A DNA stretch of 38,798 nucleotides, from assembly GCA_003153505.1 (NCBI GenBank), contig PLZA01000025.1:71976-110773 (forward strand). The letters are read 5' to 3'. Source of the stretch: Candidatus Dormiibacterota bacterium. GTDB taxonomy: Bacteria; Chloroflexota; Dormibacteria; Aeolococcales; Aeolococcaceae. The notes under the pieces are model-generated. The model did no database searches and had not been told where the DNA came from. It was given only the letters and a program-made list of their open reading frames with translations. This document shows, one piece after another, positions 9,137 to 17,218 of this stretch (positions are counted from its first letter, which is position 1; each line of letters starts with the position of its first letter). A program made the translations under genes and the position numbers.

Positions 9137-9820
9137 CTAGACGCTTTTGGCGGTGGTCGACCTCTGCGCGTGCTCGTCGTGCCGGCGAAGCCAGAGTTGG
9201 GGCGAGTCCGATTCGTTGCGACCCTTGGGGGCACGATCGAGGATCGGGTAATACCCCATAAGAAACTCCAGCCCACGGGAGGTGGTGGAGTACACGTGAT
9301 ACACGGCAGCCTCGTCGAGGACGAAAGCGCTGAAGCCCGGGGCCTCGGATAGGTAGCCGACAACGTCGGTTCCGGAGGCGCTCGCGAGGTGGTCCACGAC
9401 CGGCGGCATCCCCGCCTCCATCATCGGCCTGATCCCTTCGCGAGTCTGTTCTTCGGTCCGCGACATGCCGAAGTCCAAGTTGAAGTCACTGTCGGCCGAT
9501 GAGACCCAGAGAAAGCTCCAGCCCATCCGGCGCCTATACGCCCGGAGTTGCTCCAGTGGCGCACGCGACACGTAAACGATCGTCACGTCCCGGGCGTTCA
9601 GATGAGGAACAACACCATTCACGGCATCGGCGCTCGAGGAGCAGGTCGGGCAGCCCGCGTCATAGCTCGGGCCGAACATGAAGTGGTAGACGAGGAGCTG
9701 TGACCTGCCGTCGAACAGCTCGGCGAGGGTCCGGGTGCCTTCGTCGGTCTCGAAGCGGTACTCCTTTTCAACCCGGACCCAAGGCAGCTCGCGACGTTGC
9801 CGCGCCAGCTCGTCGGCCAT
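9137..9820 (-). CDS. DUF899 family protein, N-terminus shortened
   Basis: A 227-aa DUF899 protein, convergent with its paralogue. The core LLVYHFMFGPSYDAGCPTC keeps the Cys pair, and RRELPWVRVEKEYRFET and YYPILDRAPKGR are typical. Relatives start about 25 residues earlier with a helix ending LL-x-EKE-x-TR. That helix is still visible just upstream (LLAREKEHT) but in another frame, so a one-base frameshift separates it from the ATG. The same bases (GAGAAGGAG) make a good Shine-Dalgarno sequence seven bases before the ATG, so the shortened protein can probably be made. Whether this is natural re-start or damage cannot be settled from one sequence. Confidence 0.8.
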   Translation of the reverse strand: MADELARQRRELPWVRVEKEYRFETDEGTRTLAELFDGRSQLLVYHFMFGPSYDAGCPTCSSSADAVNGVVPHLNARDVTIVYVSRAPLEQLRAYRRRMGWSFLWVSSADSDFNLDFGMSRTEEQTREGIRPMMEAGMPPVVDHLASASGTDVVGYLSEAPGFSAFVLDEAAVYHVYSTTSRGLEFLMGYYPILDRAPKGRNESDSPQLWLRRHDEHAQRSTTAKSV

Positions 9821-9948
9821 CCGTGTGTGCTCCTTCTCGCGCGCGAGCAGCCCAACAGGTGTCGGAGAACGGCGACTACTGCTTCACTCCGGGCGAGGAG
9901 ACCAAAGAGTCGTCGCCGGTATCTGGGTCCGCGCGAAGCGGAGAGCTT

Positions 9949-10302
9949 AATCTAACGAAGGAGTGCTCGCAATACACGGGCCTCGCCGATTCCTTCTGCA
10001 CGATCACGTCCTCGAACCTCACCGCCATCACTGTGGGCTCAACTGAGGTCGCTCTCCAGGCAGCAACTGCTACTGCGTTGGACAGTGACATCGTCCTGGT
10101 CGTCGGGCCCGGCGACTACGCGCTTGGCCATGTCGTCCTCAATCGCGTGACCCATCTTGGGGTTATCACGTACTCGGGCGGGACCGGGGCGTTCCGCTGG
10201 TTCCACGCCCGCGCCATTGTCATTACATCGGTTCAACCGGTGTTATCCGTTCTACACGCACTCTCCAGATTGCGTGCTTTTGTATTCAAGAGCTTAGATT
10301 GA
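9949..10302 (+). pseudogene. Remnant of a secreted hypothetical protein (no start, lost C-terminus)
   Basis: One plus-strand frame reads like a conserved, exported small protein: ECSQYTGLADSFCTITSSNL, then ALDSDIVLVVGPG, ALGHVVLN and TYSGGTGAFRWFHARA. I recognise this pattern from uncharacterised secreted proteins of soil actinobacteria and Chloroflexi. In those proteins it follows a signal peptide and continues to a W-DGTYSF end. Here both are missing: the upstream frame overlaps the DUF899 start with no signal sequence, and after ARAIVITS the translation becomes unrelated. Family recognition is from memory and needs a search. Function unknown. Confidence 0.5.
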
Positions 10303-10528
10303 CGCAGCAACTCCTGATGATGATCATTGACTAATTCCGTGGCTCGCACCTGTCTCACAATTGCTCGAAATCTAGCATGTCGTAATGCATATTTATCCTT
10401 CCCTATCTGCGACCGTTGCGCGAGCAATGCAAGCGACTTGAGTCAGTGCCTCCACGACATACACTGACGGTGTCGTTTCGCGTGAAGAGACTATCCGTTT
10501 CCGGGGCTCCGGGTAGTACTATCGCAAT

Positions 10529-10757
10529 GTGATCCCCAGCCAAACAGGTCGCGAGGCAACGGTCCTCCGCACTGGTGCCGGCACGACCGCGGGAGCGAAG
10601 CCTTCGAAAGGTGTCGACGCCGTGATCCGGCGGACAGCACGCACGGATCGGCGCATCCTCAAGGCACTCGCTGCGTTCGACCGCGGCGAAGGTCCAGCCG
10701 CCTGAGCCGGCCTACTACCGCACACTTGCGGATCTGGTGCGCGGAGACGTCGACTGA
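10529..10757 (+). pseudogene. Frameshifted small ORF overlapping the start of the molybdenum enzyme gene
   Basis: From GTG 10529 (or nearby) a frame encodes about 58 residues ending AVIRRTARTDRRILKALAAF, DRGEGPAA and a TGA at 10703. In the next frame, coding-like sequence resumes exactly there (EPAYYRTLADLVRGDVD) and stops at 10755-10757, sharing one base with the ATG of the downstream gene. The stop-start overlap (TGATG) is typical of coupled genes, so this was probably a real small partner gene now broken by a one-base shift. A sequencing error is the alternative. No family is recognised. Confidence 0.4.
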
Positions 10758-13279
10758 TGCCTGACTTCACGTCGCGAGCCGGTGAGGAGCGCGGATCAGA
10801 TCGCGTTGCCGTCAACGGCGTCGACCATGACATCGGCGCAGCGGCGGATCTCCCTCTGCTCAGCTGGCTGCGCGAGGTCGTCGGGCTGACCGGCACCAAA
10901 TACGGGTGCGGCGAGTCGGCGTGCGGCGCCTGCAGTGTGCTCATCGATGGAGCTCTCGCCCGCGCGTGCGCCGTCGCGACTCGTGATGTCGCCGGGCGGT
11001 CCGTCACCACGATCGAAGGCCTGGGCCGGAACGACACTCTCCATTCCGTCCAGCAGGCGTTTCTCGACATGGGTGCGATGCAGTGCGGCTACTGCACGCC
11101 GGGCATGGTCGTTGCCGCCGTGGCGCTGCTCGATGCGAACCCGCGTCCCAGCGACGACGAGATCGTCCGCTGGATGGCCCCGAATGTGTGTCGGTGCTGC
11201 ACATACCCACGCATCATCGACGCGATCCAACGAGCTCGTGACCACCGCGAATCCGCACCGAATGCGAGGGTCGTGACCGAGCGTGCACCGGACTTCGCAC
11301 GTCGACCGAGGGCGCCGTGGGACCTCGTCGCGACTGACCGGCGCGACTATTTCGACGTGCTCGGCGACGGCGCGGTCTTTGTCCTTCCGCCGCCGGCGGC
11401 CGCACCGGGAGTGTGGGCGCGGACCGGGGGCGCATGGCTGCACATCGATGCGGCCGGCACGGTCACCGCGTTCACAGGCAAGGTGGAGGTCGGCCAGGGA
11501 ACTCGGCGCGCGCTGCGCCTCATCGTTGCCGAGGAGCTGGAGACGGCCCTCGAGAACGTGCGCCTCGTGATGGGCGACACTGACCTGTGTCCATGGGACA
11601 TCGGAACGTTCGGGAGCATGTCGATGCCGACCGCCGCGAGCGATCTGCAGCGTGTCGCCGCGACGGCGCGCGAAGGTCTGTCACGCGGCCCCGAGCTGGT
11701 ACCCGGCGTCCGGCGCGCCGAGGTCGTCGAACACGAGGTCCGGCTCACCCCCGCGACCGATTGGCACCTCGCGGGACACGGCGTCGCACGCGGCGATCCG
11801 GCCGCCGTCACGGGCGCGAAGCGCTTCACCTCCGATTTGAGCCGGCCCGGAATGGGCCACGCGCGCATCCTCCGTCCGCCCCAGTTCGGAGCGCACCTCC
11901 GCAGCGCCGACGTCGCTGTGGCACGCGCGATGCCCGGCGTCACCGTCGTCGTCGACGGCGAATTCGTCGGTGTGGTCGCGCCCAGTCCCGGCGCCGCTCG
12001 CAGGGCCATCGATGCGATCCACGCCGAGTGGGATCCGGTCGACGCCGTGTCCGAAGCGGACCTGGTGTCGCACCTGCGCTCGCACCCTGTCGAGGTGGAG
12101 GGATGGGGAGGCGCGTACGCACACGACAGCGGTGACTACGAGCGGGCGATCACCTCCGCGCCGGTGCGTCTGAGTCGCACGTACACGACGCCGTACATCG
12201 CGCACGCTCCACTCGAAACCCGGGTCGCGCTTGCCGAATGGGAGGACGGCCGGCTCACCGTCTGGACCGGGACGCAGCAGCCCTTCGGCGTGCGCAGTGC
12301 GCTCGCTGAGGCACTCGACGTGCGCGAGGAGCGCGTGCGCGTCATCGTTCCGGACACGGGCGCGGGGTTCGGCGGCAAGCACGCCGCGGACGTCGCGATC
12401 GCGACCGCCCGGCTCGCGCGCGCGGCCGGTTTGCCGGTGAAGCTGCGGTGGACGCGCGAGGAGGAGTTCACCTGGGCGTACTTCCGGCCGGCGGCGGTCA
12501 TCGACGTCACCGCAGGGGCGACGTCCGACGGTGGGATCACGGCGTGGGAGTTCACCAACATCAACTCGGGCAGCGCCGCGATTGGCGTCCCCTACGATAT
12601 CCCCAATCAGCGCGTTCGATTCCAGCCCGCAGATTCGCCACTGGCACAAGGCCCCTACCGCGCGCTCGCGGCGACTGCGAACACCTTCGCGCGCGAATCG
12701 TTCATCGACGAGCTCGCCGATGCGCTGCACGTCGATCCGTTGCAGCTCCGTCTCCGCCACCTGCGCGACGAGCGGCTCGCGGACGTGGTGCGCGCGGCTG
12801 CGGACCATTTCGAGTGGGGTCCCGCGTCCAATGAACGTGGTGGTGGCGTAGGCATCGCGGCCGGGTCCGAGAAGGGCGGCCGTGTTGCAACGTGCGTCCA
12901 GGTCCGCGTCGACGGCGCGCGACTCCACATCATGCGCGTCGTGACGGCATTCGAATGCGGCGCGATCATCGACCCGGACAACCTTCGCAACCAGGTCGTG
13001 GGAGCCACCATCATGGGGCTCGGCGGCGCGTTGTTCGAAGCGGTGCACTTCGCGGAGGGACGCATCCTCAACCCGCGGTTCAGTCAGTACCGGGTGCCGC
13101 GATTCGGTGACATCCCACCGATCGAGGTCGTCCTCGTCGACCGTCCGGACCTTCCCTCGGCCGGCGCCGGGGAGGCGCCGATCATGACCATCGCGCCGGC
13201 ACTCGCAAACGCAATCTTCGCCGCCACCGGCAACCGAATCCGCGACCTGCCACTGCTCGAAGGGCTCGCTCCGAGCTGA
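10757..13279 (+). CDS. Fused [2Fe-2S] and molybdopterin subunit oxidoreductase (xanthine dehydrogenase / isoquinoline 1-oxidoreductase family)
   Basis: An 840-aa single-chain molybdenum hydroxylase. Residues about 15-160 are the small iron-sulfur subunit: Cys 51, 56, 59 and 71 form the plant-type ferredoxin cluster, and Cys 110, 113, 145 and 147 form the second cluster. From about residue 225 follows the large subunit (TGKVEVGQGT, TGAGFGGKHA, QGPYRAL), ending with the catalytic Glu 806 in GAGEAPI. No FAD subunit is present, as in the IorAB/nicotinate-dehydrogenase branch, where electrons go to a cytochrome or other acceptor. The small-subunit motif reads CRCC rather than the usual CRCG. The segment around residues 305-335 is shorter than I expect for this family. 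Substrate is unknown: an aldehyde or N-heterocycle is likely. The start overlaps the stop of a broken upstream ORF. Confidence 0.88.
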   Translation: MPDFTSRAGEERGSDRVAVNGVDHDIGAAADLPLLSWLREVVGLTGTKYGCGESACGACSVLIDGALARACAVATRDVAGRSVTTIEGLGRNDTLHSVQQAFLDMGAMQCGYCTPGMVVAAVALLDANPRPSDDEIVRWMAPNVCRCCTYPRIIDAIQRARDHRESAPNARVVTERAPDFARRPRAPWDLVATDRRDYFDVLGDGAVFVLPPPAAAPGVWARTGGAWLHIDAAGTVTAFTGKVEVGQGTRRALRLIVAEELETALENVRLVMGDTDLCPWDIGTFGSMSMPTAASDLQRVAATAREGLSRGPELVPGVRRAEVVEHEVRLTPATDWHLAGHGVARGDPAAVTGAKRFTSDLSRPGMGHARILRPPQFGAHLRSADVAVARAMPGVTVVVDGEFVGVVAPSPGAARRAIDAIHAEWDPVDAVSEADLVSHLRSHPVEVEGWGGAYAHDSGDYERAITSAPVRLSRTYTTPYIAHAPLETRVALAEWEDGRLTVWTGTQQPFGVRSALAEALDVREERVRVIVPDTGAGFGGKHAADVAIATARLARAAGLPVKLRWTREEEFTWAYFRPAAVIDVTAGATSDGGITAWEFTNINSGSAAIGVPYDIPNQRVRFQPADSPLAQGPYRALAATANTFARESFIDELADALHVDPLQLRLRHLRDERLADVVRAAADHFEWGPASNERGGGVGIAAGSEKGGRVATCVQVRVDGARLHIMRVVTAFECGAIIDPDNLRNQVVGATIMGLGGALFEAVHFAEGRILNPRFSQYRVPRFGDIPPIEVVLVDRPDLPSAGAGEAPIMTIAPALANAIFAATGNRIRDLPLLEGLAPS

Positions 13280-13313
13280 GCTGCGCGTTCAGGTCATTGG
13301 AGCCTTGGCAACT

Positions 13314-14108
13314 CTAGGCTGTGATATCGCGGTACCAGAAGCTCGCCCCGGCGACGACCGACATCCCGACGGCGTACAGACCCGCGATGAGCAGCGCACT
13401 GGTGTACGAGACGCTCGACGAGCCCGCTGCATTGAACAGGGTTGCCTGACCGCCGGTCAGCACCACCGAGAGGATCCGGCCGGGCAAGTATTGACCGACG
13501 GTCGGCTCCACCTGGTTGACGAGGCCTTCAATGACCAGCAACCACGCGATCGCGGCGCCCACCGCCCCCGCGGGGTTGCGGACCAGCACGGCGACCAGCG
13601 TGCCGAAGATCGTCCACCCGATGACCGCGAGCACGAGATTGCCGAGAAACTCAAGGTAGTCGGTGGTGCCCGTCGAATCCCACCACACCGCGGTGTTGAT
13701 GCCTTCATGCGGTGCGACGAGCATTGCCACGAGTGTGCCGACTCCAATGGTGAGCACCGTCGAGATGATCATGTAGACGAGCAGGGCGAGCACGCGTCCG
13801 GAGAGGAGCCGTACGCGCCCCGGCTCCTGCACCAGGAGGTTTCTCCAGGTGCCCTGAGTCCAGTCGGCCCCCAGCACCGCCGCGATGGTGATGAGGACGA
13901 TCACCGCCACGAGGCTCGCACTTGGTTGGAGGGTGCCGACCAGGCCGAGATCGGTCTTGATGAGGAACTGCTGCTCCAGCGAACGTCGCTGAATGCGCGC
14001 CAGCGTGACGCCGACGGCGAGCGCCGTGAGCCCCACCATCACGAGGAGCGCCAGCAGGATGCTGCGCCGGCGGATCTTCGGCCATTCGGACAGGAATGCC
14101 GCGAGCAT
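13314..14108 (-). CDS. ABC-2 type transporter permease
   Basis: A 264-aa membrane protein with about six hydrophobic helices: near residues 17-35, 62-82, 106-130, 150-172, 182-200 and 235-255. The cytoplasmic N-terminus AFLSEWPKIRRRS and the extracytoplasmic loop after the first helix are typical of ABC-2 permeases of the bacitracin/lantibiotic-export or NatB type. Its ATG shares one base with the stop of the upstream ATPase gene (TGATG), so the two are coupled and form one exporter. Cargo is unknown. Confidence 0.85.
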   Translation of the reverse strand: MLAAFLSEWPKIRRRSILLALLVMVGLTALAVGVTLARIQRRSLEQQFLIKTDLGLVGTLQPSASLVAVIVLITIAAVLGADWTQGTWRNLLVQEPGRVRLLSGRVLALLVYMIISTVLTIGVGTLVAMLVAPHEGINTAVWWDSTGTTDYLEFLGNLVLAVIGWTIFGTLVAVLVRNPAGAVGAAIAWLLVIEGLVNQVEPTVGQYLPGRILSVVLTGGQATLFNAAGSSSVSYTSALLIAGLYAVGMSVVAGASFWYRDITA

Positions 14109-15061
14109 CAGGTGGCCTCTCCGATGATCTGCAGGAAGCTCTCCTCAAGGGTGGTCTGGAGCTGATGCAGCTCGATAAGGGTTGCGCCTGCCTGCATGGC
14201 GAGCCGGTTCAGCTCACCGGCGAATGCCGGCGGCGCCGCGACACGAGCGCGGCCGTTCTCGATCACCACCGCGTAGCCGCGATCGCGAGCGATCCTGGCG
14301 ACGATCTCCAGCTGCTCCGGCGCTTCCGTCGCCACCAGGATCTCGGTGCTCTGCCGCCCCGGCAGGCTTGCGGCCGGGCCGGAGTAGACGGCCCTGCCCG
14401 CCACCAGGACGATCAGCCAGTCAGCGATCTGGTCCACCTCGGCGAGGAGATGGCTGCTCACGAGGAGCGTCGTGCCGCCATCTCGCAGGCGCCGCATCAA
14501 CTCACGCATCTCGATGATCCCGGGCGGATCGAGACCATTGGCCGGCTCATCGAGGAGCAGCAGCTCGGGGTTGGACAGGAGTGCTGCCGCGATGCCGAGG
14601 CGCTGCTTCATGCCGAGGGAATACGAGCCGACCTTGTGCCGCGCGCGATCCGCAAGGCCCACGGTCTGGAGCAGTCCCGAGATGTCCGCGTCGCGATGCC
14701 GTCCGAGCGTCGCGAGGGTCGAGAGGTTGGTTCCTCCCGACAGAGTCGGGTAGAACGCCGGTCCCTCGATGAGCGCGCCGACGCTGTGCATGAACGTCCG
14801 CGGGTGACGGATCGACTGACCGAGGACGGACGCGTTCCCGCCGCTCGGGCGTATCAGGCCAAGGAGCATGCGGAGCGTGGTCGTCTTGCCGGCTCCGTTT
14901 GGTCCAACCAGTCCGGCGATGACGCCTCGCGGTACCCGGATGGAGAGTGAGTCGACGGCGCGACGCGCTCCGAATCGCTTGGTCAGATCATGGGTTTCGA
15001 TCGCTGCCGGCAGCGGGGACTCGGTGCCTGGGGAGGCGATGGGTGCCACATCCTGAGCCAC
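14108..15061 (-). CDS. ABC transporter ATP-binding protein
   Basis: A 317-aa ATPase of the multidrug/antibiotic-type exporters, powering the coupled permease downstream. Walker A is GPNGAGKTT (residues 53-61), the signature is YSLGMKQR (147-154) and Walker B is LLLLDEP with Glu 172, followed by ANGLDPPG. The C-terminal extension of about 100 residues (from LPGRQSTEIL) resembles the regulatory tail of this subfamily. The start is GTG; the first 20 residues are probably disordered. It is the first gene of a two-gene operon. Confidence 0.92.
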   Translation of the reverse strand: MAQDVAPIASPGTESPLPAAIETHDLTKRFGARRAVDSLSIRVPRGVIAGLVGPNGAGKTTTLRMLLGLIRPSGGNASVLGQSIRHPRTFMHSVGALIEGPAFYPTLSGGTNLSTLATLGRHRDADISGLLQTVGLADRARHKVGSYSLGMKQRLGIAAALLSNPELLLLDEPANGLDPPGIIEMRELMRRLRDGGTTLLVSSHLLAEVDQIADWLIVLVAGRAVYSGPAASLPGRQSTEILVATEAPEQLEIVARIARDRGYAVVIENGRARVAAPPAFAGELNRLAMQAGATLIELHQLQTTLEESFLQIIGEAT

Positions 15062-15347
15062 TGCCGCATTCTGTCATGAGGGTCGCCGGCCGACGCAGTG
15101 AGGCCAGAGGACTCGTGCCCGCTGCCCCGCGACCCGAACACGTGGATACCCGATCGGGCACCTCGGCGTCACGCACCACCAGAGTCCATGGCCGGCCAGG
15201 CGCTCTCACACGAGTGGCCAGCGTGCCCATGGTGTTGCTGGCTTTGTTATGCCTCGAGGCGAATGCTCCCTCCACGACGGTGACGTCGGGAAAAGGTCCT
15301 GTGGTCGCGGATACCACCTCAATCACAGGTAAGCAAAGGGGCCCGCG

Positions 15348-16073
15348 ATGAACCACATCACTCGAAGCGCCGCAGGAATCCTGGCCACAGTGGCAGTCCT
15401 CGCTGCAGCGCCCCTCTCGGCCTACGGGTCAACCTCCGCGCCCTTTCTCGGTGGGGCCGCGAAATTCGTGGTCCTGGGCGGGGCGGGGGTGACCTGCACC
15501 AAGTCCACCGTCGGCCTCGGCGCCGTGGGCTCCAAGCTCACGGTCACGAAGACCGCAACGTGCAGCATCGCCGGGGCCATTCACGCAGGGGACGCGACCG
15601 CGGTGGCCGCGTTCAGTGCCTTCGGCACCGCGTACACCGCCCTCAAAGCCAAGACGTGCTCCCCGGCTAACAACCTGACCGGGCAGGCGCTCGGCGGAAA
15701 GACATTGGCACCCGGTGTGTACTGCTTCAATAAGACGGCGGGCCTCACCAGTGGCATCCTGACGCTGGCAGGGCCATCCTCCGGCGTCTGGGTATTCCAG
15801 GTCGGGACCGGTCTCACCACCGCCGCCTCCCAGGTCGTGATGGCCAGCGGCGGACAGGCCTGCAACGTGTACTGGGCGCTCGGCACCACCGGGACGATTG
15901 GGACCGGCTCGAAGTTCCAGGGAAATCTTCTCGCGGGTTCGGGAGTCGCGTTCACCGGGGCAGGTTCAAGCCTGGTGGGCCGTGCATTGGCGAAAACAGC
16001 AGTAACGATGACCGGCACCAATCTCCGCCTTCCGTCGAACTGGGATGCTTCGACCTGTCGTCAAACCCCGTAG
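15348..16073 (+). CDS. Secreted ice-binding-like protein (DUF3494 family)
   Basis: A 241-aa exported protein. Residues 1-28 are a signal peptide (GILATVAVLAAAPLSAYGS). The mature part has the DUF3494 pattern: FVVLGGAGVTC near the start, TLAPGVYCF, then GPSSGVWVFQVGTGLTT, GTIGTGSKFQGNLLAG and SLVGRALA, ending in a repetitive beta-solenoid. Characterised members bind ice crystals through a flat face of the solenoid, but the family is wide and many members may bind other surfaces. Several Cys (TCTKST, ATCSI, KTCSP, YCF, ACN, TCRQ) may form disulfides outside the cell. AAAGGGG precedes the ATG by six bases. Function is inferred from family only. Confidence 0.8.
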   Translation: MNHITRSAAGILATVAVLAAAPLSAYGSTSAPFLGGAAKFVVLGGAGVTCTKSTVGLGAVGSKLTVTKTATCSIAGAIHAGDATAVAAFSAFGTAYTALKAKTCSPANNLTGQALGGKTLAPGVYCFNKTAGLTSGILTLAGPSSGVWVFQVGTGLTTAASQVVMASGGQACNVYWALGTTGTIGTGSKFQGNLLAGSGVAFTGAGSSLVGRALAKTAVTMTGTNLRLPSNWDASTCRQTP

Positions 16074-16113
16074 CGGCGCCCGGGTTCCAAGCTCGGTGTC
16101 CGCGGTTTGCGCT

Positions 16114-16407
16114 TCAGTCGTCGCGCCGCCGGTCGTCTGTTGAGGAATCGTCTGGGCTGATCAGCGCACGCAGCCACCTCCAGCGCCGCGTTGGGACCAC
16201 CGTGAGTTCCCACTTTCCCCACGCAGTTAGGGTGTCGAGTCGGGAGCGCGGCCGCGCAGCGCTGGGCTCGGGCGCGGGGCGTGCGCCAACGACGTCCGCC
16301 CTCGGCACTGTGCGTCGCTTCGACGCGGACTGTGGAGGTTGGTGCGGTTTGGCGGCCACGCGCTCCATGCGTTCGCGAAGCTCGCGCGGCGTCCGGCTCC
16401 GCGTCAC
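16114..16407 (-). CDS. Small basic hypothetical protein coupled to ParA
   Basis: A 97-aa Arg-rich protein without a recognised domain. A short charged N-terminal helix ([13 protein letters not shown]) is followed by a Pro/Ala-rich linker and a Trp-rich end ([20 protein letters not shown]). Its GTG overlaps the TGA of the upstream ParA gene (GTGA), so it is almost certainly translated with it. A small basic partner in this position could be a ParB-like or DNA-binding adaptor; that is inference from context only. Confidence 0.65.
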   Translation of the reverse strand: MTRSRTPRELRERMERVAAKPHQPPQSASKRRTVPRADVVGARPAPEPSAARPRSRLDTLTAWGKWELTVVPTRRWRWLRALISPDDSSTDDRRRDD

Positions 16408-17003
16408 GCGGCGAGTTCCTTGGTCATCAACTCGTCGAGCACGACGCGGTACGGGTTGTCGCCCGACGGGATGGTGCCGAAACTCGTGGCAAGGCTCTCA
16501 CGCAGCGGGATCTGCGCCTCGAGGAGCGACACGCCCATGTCGGCGAGAATCTCGCGTGTCAACCTGGCGCTTCGCGTCGCGGCGCGCACCCGTGTGAGCA
16601 GCACGAAGCTTTGCGTTCTGGAGGTTGCGTCGACTTCCGCAATGAGGTCGAGTGTCGGGCCGAGACGGTCGAGGTCGATGATGCTTGGGGGGATGGGGAC
16701 GAGGATGATCCCCGTTGCAGCGATCGCGCTGCGCACGATGGCGCGGTCTCCTGGCGGCGTGTCGACGACCGCGTGCATCAGCCCGGGCAGCAGGTCGTTC
16801 AGACGCCTCTGCAGGTCGCGTACCGGGAGGCCGACGATTGCGAACGGCAGCCGTTCTGCCTCCTCCGACCAGGAAAGAGCAGAACCCTGAGGGTCGGCGT
16901 CGACCAGTAAGGTTCGTCCCTGGTCCGCCAAGGCCGCGGCGAGGTGTACCGCGGTGACCGTCTTGCCGGTGCCGCCCTTGAGATTGACGATTGCGATGCG
17001 CAA
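16404..17003 (-). CDS. ParA/MinD family ATPase
   Basis: A 199-aa short ParA-type ATPase. The deviant Walker A KGGTGKT lies at residues 9-15, [11 protein letters not shown] is switch-like, and VVDTPPGD matches the Walker B region. The short length without an N-terminal helix-turn-helix fits the ParF-like group that positions plasmids, chromosome regions or protein cargo. The start is TTG with only a weak ribosome site; a TAGACT element about 40 bases upstream could be its -10. No ParB or parS site was recognised; the only partner is the small coupled gene. Confidence 0.85.
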   Translation of the reverse strand: MRIAIVNLKGGTGKTVTAVHLAAALADQGRTLLVDADPQGSALSWSEEAERLPFAIVGLPVRDLQRRLNDLLPGLMHAVVDTPPGDRAIVRSAIAATGIILVPIPPSIIDLDRLGPTLDLIAEVDATSRTQSFVLLTRVRAATRSARLTREILADMGVSLLEAQIPLRESLATSFGTIPSGDNPYRVVLDELMTKELAA

Positions 17004-17218
17004 TGAGGTGAACCCTGTGCGATCGGCCGACGCCGTAGTCTACGTCTCGCCACCACGCCCGCGTGAGGTCGCGCGAGCTCGCCTCGAAGTCGCGGACTCG
17101 GAGTTCGTCGCACTGCTGGGAGGAGGGCGCGCCCACAGTGGCGCGTCAATATGCTGAACTCTCAGGAGCCTGCGGGCGCGTACTGGCGGCGGGCCACACG
17201 AATGGAGGCCACATCTCG

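Noticed and set aside
11681..13048. 455-codon minus-strand open frame inside the molybdenum hydroxylase gene.
   Set aside because: Arg/His/Asp-rich composition with no motifs; the plus strand encodes a clear family protein throughout.
15062..15347. Possible small ORF before the ice-binding-like gene, with a hydrophobic stretch (SVPMVLLALLCLEANAPS).
   Set aside because: The translation upstream is low-complexity, no ribosome site is seen, and it ends at the next gene's own leader; not convincing as a gene. No known riboswitch motif was recognised either.
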